From the NCBI GenBank assembly GCA_015233465.1, contig JADFXP010000010.1:1-64000 (forward strand): 64,000 nucleotides of DNA, given 5' to 3'. The position numbers and the translations under genes are program-made. Of the stretch, positions 52,105 through 63,500 are shown piece after piece (the stretch's first letter is position 1; each line of letters begins with the position of its first letter). The DNA comes from Candidatus Magnetominusculus dajiuhuensis. Lineage in GTDB: Bacteria; Nitrospirota; Thermodesulfovibrionia; Thermodesulfovibrionales; Magnetobacteriaceae. The notes under the pieces are model-generated. The model made no database searches. It saw only the letters and a program-made list of their open reading frames with translations, and had not been told where the DNA came from.

Positions 52105-52758
52105 TTACGAGCGCCGACCCTTTGACTTAAAAGAAGGGAAAAAGGCTGGAACTTTTTTCTGATATTCTATATATTCATCTCCAAATATCTTTATCATTCT
52201 GCGCTGTTCAATCAATCCGCCAATGATAAAATAAATATCAGCAGCAATTATAAACGCAATCTTATTAATGTCAAGATATGGATTAAAGGTAATTATCAAA
52301 AAACTGCCAAGATAAAGAGGATGCCTGACATAACCATAAATCCCATTGGTTATAAGACCATTAATATTTAACCCCTCCAGATCGCCTGATATTTCCTTAC
52401 CCTTAATATAAGAGAAAAACTGAGACACTCCAGTAAACTCAAAGATATTTATATATTTAAACGGCAAGATTATCAATATTAATCCAATTAACTGAATAAC
52501 ATGAAATATTAATTTTATCATAATTGGAAGTTCAAGTCTTAGACCAACATTTGGCTGCAGAGCGATAAGCGAAAAGGCAATAGCAGTAATAATAACGCTG
52601 AAAAAGGTAAATATTAATCTATACGCACCCTTAACAAATCTCTCACCTAATATCCTTATCATCAAGGCTTTAAACCTATTAGAGACAGTGATAGAGTGCA
52701 AAAATGCAAACACCGTAAATATCAACAAAATATTTATAACAGGTCTTATATCAAACAT
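52105..52758 (-). CDS. Isoprenylcysteine-methyltransferase-like membrane protein (ICMT/NnrU type)
   Basis: The 217-residue protein has about five membrane helices. The C-terminal motif TNGIYGYVRHPLYLGSFLI, then EQRRMIKIFGDEYIEYQKKV, is the conserved SAM-binding region of ICMT-like and phospholipid methyltransferases (R-H-P and E-R/E-F-G-x-x-Y-x-x-Y). The substrate is unknown. The gene lies between repeat DNA and a small HAMP protein on the same strand. Confidence 0.72.
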   Translation of the reverse strand: MFDIRPVINILLIFTVFAFLHSITVSNRFKALMIRILGERFVKGAYRLIFTFFSVIITAIAFSLIALQPNVGLRLELPIMIKLIFHVIQLIGLILIILPFKYINIFEFTGVSQFFSYIKGKEISGDLEGLNINGLITNGIYGYVRHPLYLGSFLIITFNPYLDINKIAFIIAADIYFIIGGLIEQRRMIKIFGDEYIEYQKKVPAFFPSFKSKGRRS

Positions 52759-52825
52759 ATATTAGAATATGAACAGATAGAATATTTGGAAATCATAGGA
52801 CATTAAACAAGGATAACTCTATTAT

Positions 52826-53386
52826 TCAAATCGTTTCTTCTTCAGACTTTGACTCAGCAGAAAACTCTTTTAAACGGTTTTCCAAATTTGCAATAGATTT
52901 CTTTATATCATCATTTGAGGTTATAATCGGGTTTGAGTCACTTGACCCATCCATTACCTTATTTAAATCCTTTAACAAATTATTTATATCATTATATAAA
53001 ATATTATTATTCTGGTGCATTTTTTCCATATTCCCCAATAACTTATTGACCTCAAGGAAAAAAGACTTCACATTAGACTCATCATCGTCACGTAAATTTA
53101 ATCTCTTTGTATATTTGCCAGAACTTATTTGCTTCATATCTGCCTTATGTCTCTCAAAAGGACTTAACATACGATATGAAAAATATACCAGCATCAAATA
53201 TCCAACAAACCCGTAACATAAAAGAACTAATATGATTGATACAAATCTTGGAATAGTCTGCCCTGGATTGATAGATAGATATGCAACTGATACAACAATT
53301 GTCACTACACAGATCAAGATAAACATTACAACAGGAGTTGAATGATTATTTACATGCAAACTATCATCTGTTCTTTTCTTTTCCAT
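52826..53386 (-). CDS. Small HAMP-domain membrane protein
   Basis: The 186-residue protein has two membrane helices (20-42 and 49-71) joined by a very short loop, then a HAMP-like region (YRMLSPFERHKADMKQISSG, KYTKRLNLRDDDESNVKSFF). A coiled coil (VNKLLGNMEKMHQNNNILYN onward) and an acidic end follow. There is no output domain. Such proteins are near FhaB/Fhs in some deltaproteobacterial genomes, but the role is unknown. It is co-directional with the ICMT-like gene downstream. Confidence 0.6.
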   Translation of the reverse strand: MEKKRTDDSLHVNNHSTPVVMFILICVVTIVVSVAYLSINPGQTIPRFVSIILVLLCYGFVGYLMLVYFSYRMLSPFERHKADMKQISSGKYTKRLNLRDDDESNVKSFFLEVNKLLGNMEKMHQNNNILYNDINNLLKDLNKVMDGSSDSNPIITSNDDIKKSIANLENRLKEFSAESKSEEETI

Positions 53387-53471
53387 TTGTTATACTAACA
53401 ATATAAATTTAATAAAATCAAGGTTAAAAAAACTTTACAATTTCATTTTATACAAAATCGCAATTATAGTG

Positions 53472-53498
53472 AAAAAAGGCGGGACTAAAAGCCCCGCC
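53472..53498 (-). terminator. Rho-independent terminator of fhs
   Basis: On the minus strand GGCGGG(G)CTTTTAGTCCCGCC forms a strong stem with a short loop, followed by TTTTTT. It begins 18 nt after the fhs stop and is the clearest classical terminator in the window. Confidence 0.85.
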
Positions 53499-53515
53499 CA
53501 AATATTCAATATTAC

Positions 53516-55279
53516 CTAAAATACACCTTTAACCCTGCCTGTCTCAACATCTACATCTACCCTTCTATATGCAGGGTCAGAACCTGTCCCAGGCATTAAT
53601 TTGATTGCCCCGGCAACTGGCACAACAAATCCTGCGCCCTGATAGATTAAAATATCTCTAATATTTAATATCCAGCCCTTTGGAACGCCCTTAATATTAG
53701 GATTATCTGTAAGACTTAAATGGGTCTTGACCATACATGTCCCAAGTTTGCTTAGTTCAGGATCATCTTCAATAGCCTTTGCCTTTTTAGCTGCCTCTGG
53801 CGAAAATACAGCTTCATCTGCCCCATAGACTTCTTTTGCAATCTTCTGCACTCTGTCTCTTAACGGCATCTTTATATCATATAACAATTTAAAATCATTC
53901 TCTTCATTACAAGCATCAATGACCGCATCTGCTAATTCCAATGCGCCTTCTCCGCCCTTTTCCCAATGCTTAGATAATGCAACTCTTGCCCCTGCGCTCT
54001 CGCACATCCTCTTAACTGTTGCTATCTCATTAGGAGTGTCAGTGAAAAAGGCATTTATACATACTACAGGATTGATCCCAGCCTTTTTAACGGTTTTTAC
54101 ATGGTGAAGGAGATTCTCACATCCCTTTTCTACCCATCCGACATTCTCGCCCTTATATTCATCTGGAATTGGTTTGCCAGGTACAGGAATAGGCGCACCT
54201 CCATGACATTTTAATGCCCTTATTGTCGCTACAATAACTGCTGCATGAGGTTTTAAACCAGAAAAACGACATTTCAGATTCCAGAACTTCTCAAATCCAA
54301 TATCTGCGCCAAATCCTGATTCTGTTACATGATAATCTCCAAGTTTTAGTCCTACTCTATCAGCAATGATTGATGACTGTCCGATTGCAATATTTGCAAA
54401 TGGCCCAGCATGTACTAATACTGGCTGTCCCTCTATTGTCTGTAATAAATTTGGATTTAAAGCCTCTACCATCCAAGCTGTCATTGCCCCGTCTACTTCA
54501 AGGTCAGCAGTTGTAATAGGTTTGCCAGCCCTGCTGTATGCAACGACAATCTTGCCCATTCTTTCTCTAAAATCCTTTAAATCTGAGGCTATTGCAAGTA
54601 TCGCCATTATCTCTGAAGACACAGCTATGTCAAAACGCGATTCCATCAGAAATCCGTCATCTTTAGCGCCTCTGCCAATTATTATGTTTCTCAATGACTG
54701 CGCACAAAAATCTATAATCCAGCCCATTTGCACATTTTTTGGATTAATATCAAGTCTCTTTAATTTTCTCTGCGCAAGCTGTGCATCAGTATAATTATTT
54801 TCATGCTGCATTCTTGAAGTTAACGCAACCATTCCAAGATTATGCGCATTCATGATTGCATTAATATCACCTGTCAATCCAAGAGAAAATGGAGTCAATG
54901 GAATACACTGCGAAAGTCCGCCTCCTGCTGCCGAACCCTTGATATTCATGGTAGGTCCGCCAGACGGCTGTCTGATTGCAGCAATTACATTTTTATTCCT
55001 CTTTCCCATTCCCTGAACTAAACCCATTGTTGTAGTAGATTTTCCTTCTCCAAGCGGGGTTGGGGTAATGGCTGTTACATCAATATACTTTCCATCAGGT
55101 CTTCCAGCGAGTCTTTTGGTAATTGCCTTAAAATCAAGTTTAGCAATGTAATGACCATGTGGAAGCATTTCATCTTCTTTAAGGCCTAGTCTTTCTGCAA
55201 GTTCAGAGACCTTTCTCATGTTTGGTTCTGCGGCTTGAGCTATCTCCCAGTCCGCATGTTTTGTTGGATCAAGTGGCAT
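53516..55279 (-). CDS. fhs: Formate-tetrahydrofolate ligase
   Basis: The 587-residue protein has the Fhs signatures: [21 protein letters not shown] (P-loop), [19 protein letters not shown] and [16 protein letters not shown]. It activates formate as 10-formyl-THF with ATP, the first step of the Wood-Ljungdahl methyl branch, and supplies one-carbon units. A perfect AAGGAGG lies before the ATG. The length is close to the usual 555-560 plus an N-terminal extension. With the RACo-like protein it hints at corrinoid-linked C1 metabolism, though no other pathway gene is present here. Confidence 0.96.
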   Translation of the reverse strand: MPLDPTKHADWEIAQAAEPNMRKVSELAERLGLKEDEMLPHGHYIAKLDFKAITKRLAGRPDGKYIDVTAITPTPLGEGKSTTTMGLVQGMGKRNKNVIAAIRQPSGGPTMNIKGSAAGGGLSQCIPLTPFSLGLTGDINAIMNAHNLGMVALTSRMQHENNYTDAQLAQRKLKRLDINPKNVQMGWIIDFCAQSLRNIIIGRGAKDDGFLMESRFDIAVSSEIMAILAIASDLKDFRERMGKIVVAYSRAGKPITTADLEVDGAMTAWMVEALNPNLLQTIEGQPVLVHAGPFANIAIGQSSIIADRVGLKLGDYHVTESGFGADIGFEKFWNLKCRFSGLKPHAAVIVATIRALKCHGGAPIPVPGKPIPDEYKGENVGWVEKGCENLLHHVKTVKKAGINPVVCINAFFTDTPNEIATVKRMCESAGARVALSKHWEKGGEGALELADAVIDACNEENDFKLLYDIKMPLRDRVQKIAKEVYGADEAVFSPEAAKKAKAIEDDPELSKLGTCMVKTHLSLTDNPNIKGVPKGWILNIRDILIYQGAGFVVPVAGAIKLMPGTGSDPAYRRVDVDVETGRVKGVF

Positions 55280-55336
55280 TTTACATCCTCCTTATTAGTT
55301 ATAGCTGCTATTCTAGCATAATTAAATAATATTTGT

Positions 55337-55503
55337 CATGAGGGTTTCACCCTCAAACTCCCATAAGTGGACTCGTCCCCTTAACCCCATAATTTTAGGT
55401 TATTTATAATAACGAGTTTTTTATTAAGCAATTAAACAATAGTAAATGGGTTCAAAGGGACAAGTCCCTTTGCGGGATTTTTAAGGGCAGAGCCCTTAAA
55501 GGG
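55337..55503. repeat. Dispersed composite palindromic repeat, full two-armed copy (K)
   Basis: The left arm is CATGAGGGTTTCACCCTCAA, then GGACTCGTCC. The core is CATAATTTTAGGTTATTTAT and on to TTAAGCAATTA. The right arm is ATGGGTTCAAAGGGACAAG, TCCCTTTGCGGGATTTTTAA and GGGCAGAGCCCTTAAAGGG. It contains the trpS stop codon (55496-55498). Confidence 0.9.
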
Positions 55504-56482
55504 TTAATTTCATATCTACCCTAACCAATTCCATTGTCTCTTCAGCTGTTATCCTTGCCTTATCATTACCTTCTTTTAATATATCACCTAATATGCCTTG
55601 AGATTTTAATACCTCACGTCTTTCCCAGATTGGCGTTAATACATTAATAACATTTTTAATCAATATCTTTTTACAGTCAATACATCCAATCTCAGCACTC
55701 CTGCAGCCATTAGAAACAAATTCACGCTCCTCATCACTCGAAAATATCTTATGCAGTTCAAATACAGGCGATAGATTTGGATCTCCTTTATCAGTCCTTC
55801 TTTGTCGCGCAGGGTCGGTCTTCATGGTCTTTATCTTGGTTTCTATTAGTTTTGGAGTATCAGACAGATATAAGGCATTATCATATGTTTTAGACATCTT
55901 TCTTCCGTCAACGCCAATAACCTTTGGAAATTCTGTTAATAACGCTTCTGGCTCGATTAATGTCTTAGTATTATAAAGATGATTAAAACGCCTTGCTATT
56001 TCGCGCGTTATCTCTAAATGAGGCTCTTGATCTATCCCCACAGGTACATATTTCGCCCTATAAAGCAGAATATCTGCTGACATTAATACTGGATAACCCA
56101 GAAATCCATAATTATTTAAATCTCTATCCTCTAATTCAAACTTTTTTTCCTTATATGTTGGCACGCGTTCAAGCCAGCCAAGAGGCGTTATCATGCTTAA
56201 CAATAGATGTAACTCTGCATGCTGCAAGACCCTTGACTGTTGAAATATCACGCATCTCTTAGGATCAAGCCCAGAGGCCAAAAAATTTAATATCAGATCT
56301 TCAGAAGATTTTTTTATCATCTCAGTAATAGCATAACCAGTAGTTAAGGCATGCCAATCTGCTATAAAAAAATAGCAGTCAAATTTATCCTGCAGATGAA
56401 CCCAATTTCTTAATGCCCCAATCAGATTACCTAAATGGAGTAATCCGCTTGCCTGCATCCCGCTTAAAACTCTCTCTTTCAA
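55496..56482 (-). CDS. trpS: Tryptophan-tRNA ligase
   Basis: The class I synthetase pattern is clear: VLSGMQASGLLHLGNLIGAL (HIGH-type site), YPVLMSADILLYRA, VGIDQEPHLEITREIARRFN and GRKMSKTYDNALYL (KMSKS-type loop). TTG 56482 has GGGGGA 7 nt upstream and comes just after the stop of the M50 gene, giving 328 residues, typical of TrpS. An upstream TTG at 56497 would overlap that gene and place the ribosome site inside the frame. The last codons and stop lie in a palindromic repeat. Confidence 0.94.
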   Translation of the reverse strand: MKERVLSGMQASGLLHLGNLIGALRNWVHLQDKFDCYFFIADWHALTTGYAITEMIKKSSEDLILNFLASGLDPKRCVIFQQSRVLQHAELHLLLSMITPLGWLERVPTYKEKKFELEDRDLNNYGFLGYPVLMSADILLYRAKYVPVGIDQEPHLEITREIARRFNHLYNTKTLIEPEALLTEFPKVIGVDGRKMSKTYDNALYLSDTPKLIETKIKTMKTDPARQRRTDKGDPNLSPVFELHKIFSSDEEREFVSNGCRSAEIGCIDCKKILIKNVINVLTPIWERREVLKSQGILGDILKEGNDKARITAEETMELVRVDMKLTL

Positions 56483-56483
56483 T

Positions 56484-57167
56484 CTATATTCCCCCAAATG
56501 GAATCATAAATATTTTAATAATCAATCTTATAAGATATTGTATAGGCACAATAACATAATTTATTATACCTAAAGCCCAAAGCCCAAGTATAATAATAAA
56601 ACCATATGGCTCAAGCTTCCCAAATTGATAACCATACCTAAACGGAAGTAAACTCGTTACTATCCTGCCGCCATCAAGCGGTGGAATCGGCAGAAGATTA
56701 AATGCCGCAAGAAATATATTAAAATATATGCTGTAATACATCATCTTTATAACTGGTATAAGAACCTTTGTATACATATTATTCATATCATCTGTATTAG
56801 GTATCACCTTTAATAACAAGATACTAATTATAACTAATACAATATTAGAAAAAGGCCCAGCCGCAGCAACAATAACTGAATCACGCCTAATATGTCTTAG
56901 ATTATTAAAGTTTACTGGCACTGGCTTTGCCGCCCCAAAGATAAAACTACCGTTTGAAAGCACAAACATTATTATTGGAATAAAAATCGTGTTAAAAGGA
57001 TCTATATGTGGTGCAGGATTTAAGGTCAGTCTGCCCATATCCTTAGCAGTAGAATCACCAAGTTTATAGGCTGCATATCCATGAGCTGCCTCATGAAATG
57101 TGATTGCTATTATTATCGGAATAATAGCAGTAGTTAGATTCCTTATTGTCTCAAGTATATTATCCAT
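56484..57167 (-). CDS. Site-2 protease family (M50) membrane metalloprotease
   Basis: The 227-residue protein has the zinc site FHEAAHGYAAYKLGD in the first membrane segment. PPLDGGRIV lies in a later helix (third ligand). ARGxP-like PAPHIDPFNTIFIPI and about six helices complete it. There is no PDZ domain, so it is the short SREBP-type/'YwhC' form often found next to trpS. Its target is unknown. It is translationally linked to trpS. Confidence 0.9.
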   Translation of the reverse strand: MDNILETIRNLTTAIIPIIIAITFHEAAHGYAAYKLGDSTAKDMGRLTLNPAPHIDPFNTIFIPIIMFVLSNGSFIFGAAKPVPVNFNNLRHIRRDSVIVAAAGPFSNIVLVIISILLLKVIPNTDDMNNMYTKVLIPVIKMMYYSIYFNIFLAAFNLLPIPPLDGGRIVTSLLPFRYGYQFGKLEPYGFIIILGLWALGIINYVIVPIQYLIRLIIKIFMIPFGGI

Positions 57168-57180
57168 TATAATCTATCTA

Positions 57181-57341
57181 CATGAGGGTTTCACCCTCAA
57201 ACTCCCAGAAGGGGACTTATCCCCTTCACCCCATAATTTTAGGTTATTTATAATAATAAGTTTTTCATTAAGCAATTAAAAAAAAATTAATGGGTCAAGG
57301 GAACGAGTTCCCTTGCGGGAGTTTGAGGGCAGCGCCCTCAA
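57181..57341. repeat. Dispersed composite palindromic repeat, full two-armed copy (L)
   Basis: CATGAGGGTTTCACCCTCAA, GGGGACTTATCCCC and the core ATAATTTTAGGTTATTTATA lead to GGGTCAAGGGAACGAGTTCC and GAGGGCAGCGCCCTC. It is close to copies B and K and lies between pckA and the M50 gene. Confidence 0.9.
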
Positions 57342-57354
57342 GACAATGCCTTTT

Positions 57355-59019
57355 TTACGCTGGATGCAAAATCTGATCAATAACAGTTCTTGCAAGCACA
57401 AGCGGATCAATATAAATACTATCCATATCCTGCTCGTTATTACGTTTATTTGAGAGGAAGGTAATCCTGTCATTCATACGATCCCTCATAAACTCAAGAT
57501 AATTCTCATTTTTTCTTGAAGGACGGTATTTCTTGTCAAAATCATCTCCGAACAATTCCTTACCGTTTCGAGGAAGCATCAGACCCTTAAATGCGCGCCA
57601 ATCGCGCCATTTTATAGCGCCTCGATTTAATTCTGTAACTATTTTTAGAGAAAGCTCTTTAGGAATATCTATCAAACTATCAGGAACACCAAAGGCATGA
57701 GTATTAAGTATATAACAATCTGTTCCAGACTTAAAGAGTTTTTCAAACTGCTTACAATCCCATTTAAGCGGATGAACCCTAAATGGATTAGCAAAAGGCT
57801 CGATAACCATTGATTCAAGTTCTTTTCTGCTTACGTTTTCAACGCCCTTTGCCCTCAAAGTACTTAGAGAAGCACCCATTCCAACGGCAAGACCAGCGGT
57901 TTTTATCTTACATATTGGAGGCAGGGATGTGTCCTTTTGAAGCCAAATCACCTTGCCGGGTTTCTCGCATGAATTACTATGTTTAAACATATCCCTGCTT
58001 TTGATACATCTGCCATTTCTATTTCTTCTATCCTTACATACTAGTTTAATCTTATCATCTGCTAAAGTTACAGCAGTATTTTGAGCAGAATAAAAATATT
58101 TAATAATCGGATCATCAAATTCCACTGCATCGGTTTTATCAAATAAATTAGGCTCAAGGGCTATAGAAACATTATTATTAAGATCAATCAAAAAGGCATC
58201 GTCATGAATAACAGTAACCACCTCGTCTTTATTAAGCGTGCCATCATGATTTAGACTGTTTGTGATTGAGGACTTACCAGAACCAGAAAGCCCAAATACA
58301 GCAATCGGAGCAGATTTACCGATCTTTTTAATACCGCCATGACAGGCAACCATATTATGCTTTACCCCAATTGACCATGCAAGGGTAAGTGTTCCCTTTT
58401 TACGCTCTCCAAAATACCTCAACCCCAATATTGCTATGCAGTTAGTCTTTTGATCAACTATTATCAAACCGTCTGGAAACTCAGGATGACTCCAATCCTG
58501 ATAAGCAAGAACTAATATATCAGACTCATTAAGGTCGCGGGAATTATCAAAATCATCAGACCATGGTTTCATCCATGGGGCGAAATTAAACCCCCAGTCA
58601 AGCATATTTTTGGCATCACTTTCAGGGCTGATTAGATGAGCCTTGATCATAAAATCAGAATGAAGCCCAACAATGCCTTCAAGATGCAGACCCTTAACTT
58701 TATTAAAATGATAAACTGCCTCTCTGAGTATAGCCAAATATTTATCAGAATCCGATGGTGTCATATCCTTAACCAAACGCCTTGCCTTAGCAGTCCTGCC
58801 AACAATCTTTCCATCATTAGAGACCAAAATCTTTGCATCCTTCGGAAGTCCAAACGATTCAGGCTTGTACATTGGCTCTGATGTCACTATTACCTCAGGC
58901 TGTGTCAGCGAAAGATCATATAACTCCTTCATAGTCGTTGGACGCATGGAAATTGAGTACATAGCGCTTTCTAAAATAGCACGCCACTGCGAGCCAGGTA
59001 ATTTATACTTGTCAGACAT
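57355..59019 (-). CDS. pckA: Phosphoenolpyruvate carboxykinase (ATP type), divergent
   Basis: The 554-residue protein has the PEPCK P-loop GLSGSGKSS near residue 250, preceded by RYFGERKKGTLTLAWSIGVK and followed by VIHDDAFLIDLNNNVSIALE with the kinase-2-type Asp pair. An ATP-type PEPCK has GLSGTGKTT at this point. Overall the sequence is clearly divergent, so a related subfamily is possible. The enzyme would convert oxaloacetate and ATP to PEP and CO2, a link between C4 and C3 pools. AGGAG-like GGAG lies before the ATG. Confidence 0.82.
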   Translation of the reverse strand: MSDKYKLPGSQWRAILESAMYSISMRPTTMKELYDLSLTQPEVIVTSEPMYKPESFGLPKDAKILVSNDGKIVGRTAKARRLVKDMTPSDSDKYLAILREAVYHFNKVKGLHLEGIVGLHSDFMIKAHLISPESDAKNMLDWGFNFAPWMKPWSDDFDNSRDLNESDILVLAYQDWSHPEFPDGLIIVDQKTNCIAILGLRYFGERKKGTLTLAWSIGVKHNMVACHGGIKKIGKSAPIAVFGLSGSGKSSITNSLNHDGTLNKDEVVTVIHDDAFLIDLNNNVSIALEPNLFDKTDAVEFDDPIIKYFYSAQNTAVTLADDKIKLVCKDRRNRNGRCIKSRDMFKHSNSCEKPGKVIWLQKDTSLPPICKIKTAGLAVGMGASLSTLRAKGVENVSRKELESMVIEPFANPFRVHPLKWDCKQFEKLFKSGTDCYILNTHAFGVPDSLIDIPKELSLKIVTELNRGAIKWRDWRAFKGLMLPRNGKELFGDDFDKKYRPSRKNENYLEFMRDRMNDRITFLSNKRNNEQDMDSIYIDPLVLARTVIDQILHPA

Positions 59020-59267
59020 AATTTTTACTCCTTATACTAGTTGGTTGATTATATCTTATGATATGATTAATTATTTTTTATCATAACATACTAAGAATAA
59101 AGTATTCTCAAATTATTTAATAAAAAATATATAAAAGTATATAAAAAATTGACCTAACAAAAGTTAAATATGAAATATCATTGATTTTAATCTATAATAC
59201 ACTTTATTCACTAAATTACCTGCTCCTCCCAATTTCCTAAAATATAATTATCTACATTTAAAAACAA

Positions 59268-59314
59268 TTGACAAGCAAAATATTTATATAGTACCATGTA
59301 AGTGTGTGCTTACA
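59268..59314 (+). promoter_or_regulatory. Promoter and palindromic operator of the RND efflux genes
   Basis: TTGACA (59268-59273) and a weak TACCAT (59292-59297) are 18 nt apart. The perfect palindrome TGTAAG-TGTGTG-CTTACA (59297-59314) covers the start region, a typical place for a TetR- or MarR-type repressor. The rest of 59020-59344 shows no gene. Confidence 0.5.
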
Positions 59315-59344
59315 ATTTTATTTTTAGAGGAAGGTTAGATAACG

Positions 59345-60502
59345 ATGACTGAGTTGGATAATAAGTCAATGCCGCCATATGCAAAGACTTTAAAGATAAT
59401 ATTTAAGATAATGCCAACTATTTTGATTGTGTTGTTTATTTTAGTGATAATTGTGCTTGGCGGGCGAATAAAGTCAAAGGCAGCAATCTTACAGGCTGAA
59501 AAACTAGCAGAGGCAAAACATGAAAATCCTGCCATTAATATAGTCGTTCAAAAAATAGTCGGCACCTCAATTAAAGATAAACTCAATCTGCCAGGGACCA
59601 TTATCCCATGGGAATCAGTGAAGATGATCTCTGAGGTGACAGGCAAGGTGGTAGAAATCAAGGTCAAAGAAGGCGATAGGGTAAAACAAGGCGATCTCTT
59701 GGTTCAGATTGACCCTCGTGATTCTCAAAATAATCTTAATTCAGCAGATGCAGCATATGAACTTGCTCTAACATCTCAGGAAAGGGCTCAGAAATTATTT
59801 GATATGGAGCTAATGCCAAAGGCAGAACTAGACAGGGTAAATGCGCAGCTTAAAAACTCTAAGGCAGCCCTTGATACAGTCAAACTACAGCTTAAAAAAT
59901 GTGAAATACGAGCGCCAATTTCAGGTATTATCAACAGCATCCCTGCAAAGGTCGGCTTATATATGAATCCCTTTATGCCTATACCAGTTTTAGAACTCAT
60001 AAATATTGATAAGGTAAAAATCAGTGTCGGCATACCAGAAGCTGATGTTGATTCAATCAGAGGGCTTGAGTATTTTGATGTAATAATTGATGCGTTATCT
60101 GGCAGAAAGGTAAGGGCTAAAAAATACTTTCTCTCTCATCAGGTGGATACAATGGCTCGATTATACAATCTTGAACTTGTAGTAGATAATCCGGGCGGCA
60201 ATATCCTGCCTGGTATGTTTGCGCGCGTAGAGGTTGTAAAAAAGGCATTTTCAAATGCTGTATCTATCCCAATATATGCAGTGATTTCCAAAGATCAACA
60301 AAAAACAGTATTTGTTGAACAAGATGGAAAGGCTCATCTTAGAATTATAGAAACAGGCGTGCTTGAAGGCTGGAGGATACAAGTTACAAAGGGAATATCC
60401 GCAGGCGATAAGGTTATTGTAGTTGGACACAGAAGCGTTGGAGACGGTCAAAATGTCAAGGTTGTCCGTGAGGTAACGGATGCTATGGAGCTTGTTAATT
60501 GA
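59345..60502 (+). CDS. RND efflux periplasmic adaptor (MFP) subunit
   Basis: The 385-residue protein has an N-terminal membrane anchor (ILIVLFILVIIVLGG) and a lipoyl-like half (VTGKVVEIKVKEGDRVKQGD, LLVQIDPRD). A coiled-coil hairpin, the second lipoyl half (CEIRAPISGIINSIPAKVG) and beta-barrel and proximal domains follow. This is the HlyD/AcrA-type adaptor. AGAGGAAGG lies upstream of the ATG. The pump gene overlaps its stop. Confidence 0.92.
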   Translation: MTELDNKSMPPYAKTLKIIFKIMPTILIVLFILVIIVLGGRIKSKAAILQAEKLAEAKHENPAINIVVQKIVGTSIKDKLNLPGTIIPWESVKMISEVTGKVVEIKVKEGDRVKQGDLLVQIDPRDSQNNLNSADAAYELALTSQERAQKLFDMELMPKAELDRVNAQLKNSKAALDTVKLQLKKCEIRAPISGIINSIPAKVGLYMNPFMPIPVLELINIDKVKISVGIPEADVDSIRGLEYFDVIIDALSGRKVRAKKYFLSHQVDTMARLYNLELVVDNPGGNILPGMFARVEVVKKAFSNAVSIPIYAVISKDQQKTVFVEQDGKAHLRIIETGVLEGWRIQVTKGISAGDKVIVVGHRSVGDGQNVKVVREVTDAMELVN

Positions 60503-63500
60503 TTATCTCTGATCTATCTGTAAAACACAGTGTAAGCGTTGTAGTGCTTGCAATAATAATCATTATAGTCGGGATGTTTAGTTATCATGCCCTGCCCAGA
60601 GAGGATGCGCCAAATATCACCATTCCTCATGTATTTGTCTCTACAGGATATAAAGGTGTTTCGCCGTCTGACATTGAGACATCCATCACCATCCCAATAG
60701 AAAAAAAACTCAAAGGACTTGAGGGAGTAAAAAAGATTAAATCCGTCAGTTCTGAGGGTTTATCTTCTATAGACGTTGAATTTACCACAAACGTCAAGAT
60801 GGATGATGCTGTACGCAAGGTCAAAGACAAGGTGGATGAGGCAAAACCTGACCTCCCAACAGATCTTCAGCAAACTCCTGCTGTATTTGAGGTAAATATC
60901 TCTGAGATGCCAATAGCTATATATTCATTAAGCGGTACATGCGGGCTTAATTGTTTAAAGGATATTGCAGATAAACTCAAGGATGATATTGAGACTGTAC
61001 CCGGCGTACTTGAGGTCACAGTTACAGGCGGAGTTGAACGCGAAATAAGAATAGAGCCCTTCCCTGAGAAACTCGCATATTACGGTATTCCAATATTATC
61101 ACTTCAAAATACAATAAAAAGTGAAAATCAAAATACCTCTGGGGGCATTATACGTCTTGGAGACGGCAGATTTCAACTCAAGGTTCCGGGTGAATTTAAG
61201 ACCCCTGATGAGATGTTGAATTTAGTAGTAGGCGAGCATAACGGGCAGTTAGTGTATCTAAGAGAGGTTGCGCAGGTTATAGATGGATATAAAGAACAGA
61301 TGAGCCGCTCCAGACTTAATGGCAGAGATGCAATTAATATTACAGTCAAAAAACGTATAGGCGAAAATATTATCTTAATCTCTGACCAGATAGATAACAT
61401 ATTTGATAAAAGAAAATCTACTTGGCCAATCGGCACTGAGGTTACTAAACTCATGGACAAGGCTAAGGGCATAAAGATGATGGTTGCAGACCTTGAAAAT
61501 AATCTTTATACAGGTCTGATACTTGTCATTGGTATAGTATTTATCTTTATGGGACTTAGAAATGCAATACTTGTTAGCGTTGCAATACCGTTTTCAATGT
61601 TAATTACATTTATTATCCTATATCTGCTTGGAATAACTCTAAACATGGTAGTGCTGTTTAGTCTAAGCCTTGTGCTTGGAATGCTTGTTGATGATGCAGT
61701 TGTTATAGTTGAAAATATCTATCGTTACACTGATCAAGGGGTAAATAAGATTGATGCAGCGATGCTTGCAACCTCAGAGGTCGCATATCCAGTAATTGGC
61801 TCTACGCTTACAAATATTGTCGCATTTGCGCCTTTGATGTACTGGACAGGAATCGTTGGGGAGTTTATGAAATTTCTCCCAATAACCCTGATTATCTCAC
61901 TGAGCGCAAGTTTATTTGTAGCCCTTGTTATAAACCCTGTGTTTTCTTCTATATTTATGAAGACAAAAAAGGTTGCCGCAAATAATAATCTTGCAGAAGA
62001 TGTTAAGAAATTAGGAGAGCGTCCTGCCGAGATAAAAGGTTTTATGATGAAAGGATATATCGCTATATTAAAGACTGCACTTAATCATAGAATTACATTA
62101 CTAATTTGTTCATTTGCAATCTTGGTTATATGCTTTCAAATCTGGTTATATTTTGTAGGTCTTGAGCGGCCGGTAGAGTTCTTCCCAAAAACTGATCCAG
62201 AATCCTGTTATATTAATCTTAAAGTGCCAGTAGGGGCTGATATAGATTATATTGACGGTATATTAAAAAAGATTGAAGTCTCAATAAATGATGTAAAACA
62301 AGTATTTAATAAAGATTCTGTTAACTTGACTCAAGAGTCTTATTTAAAATCCTTTACGCCTAAAAAACATATCCTAAAAAGCGGATTAAAGGCTGCTGGA
62401 CCAAGCGATCTTGAAAACATTGAATATATAGATGCAATGTCTCAGGTAAATCCAAGCGGCTTTTCTGCATTTGCTCAAAACTCTCCAAATAATGTTGCTG
62501 TTCAATTTATAGATATTGAGGAGCGCAAAACCCCTTCAGCTCAGACTATAGAAGATATGCGAAATCGTTTAAAGGATATTTCTGGGGCAAAATTAACCGT
62601 TGCTGAGGCGCAAAAAGGACCTCCAACTGGAGCTCCAATAAATATAGAAATTTCAGGAGATGAATTTAGCGTTATAGGCGAGATTGCTAAAAAAATAAAA
62701 GACATCCTCTCGCAAATGCCTCACGTCAAAGATATTGAGGACGATTTTGAAGAAGGTACGCCAACCGTGCAGGTACGGATAGACAGGCAAAAGGCTGCAA
62801 TATTTGGACTTTCTACAAACGCAGTAGGCGCTGCTCTAAAGACTGGTTATAATGGACTCAATGTCTCAACATATTATGAATCAAATAAGGATTATGATAT
62901 TACAGTTCAGCTTGCAGACTCAAGCAGACGTATTACAGACATACTCAATGAATTAATGATTCCAACTCCAACTGGACAGATAATCCCTTTGACAACGATT
63001 GCTCAATTAGATTTCTCTGGCGGGATTGGAGACATTACGCGCATAAATAATGAGCGCGTAGTTACTGTTAAGGCTAATGTGGATGAGGCTAAAGTCACTG
63101 GTCCAATTATCAGAGAGCAGGCAGAAAAACTATTAAAGAACTTTCCTCTGCCGCCCGGATATAAAATCAAATTTACAGGAGAGGGAGAATCGCAGCAAGA
63201 ATCGCAGGATTTCTTGCAAAAGGCATTTTTCATTGCGTTATTTTTGGTATTTTTAGTCATTGTCATAGAGTTTAATTCAATCGTGCAGCCATTTATTATT
63301 ATGACATCAGTAATACTTTCATTTGGTGGAGTATTTATAGGACTTACAGTGATACATTCTCCTTTTGGGATAATAATGGCTGGTATTGGAGTAATCTCGC
63401 TGGTTGGAGTAGTAGTTAAAAATGCCATTGTTTTGATAGATTATATAAATAAACTAAGAGAAAGGGGCATGGAGATGACAGAGGCGGTAATTGCTGGAGG

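Noticed and set aside
46755-52758. Phage-defence island around the dGTPase and caspase genes
   Set aside because: The neighbours are metabolic or secreted proteins, the caspases carry signal peptides, and no known defence partner (CARF, reverse transcriptase, TIR, restriction enzyme) is present.
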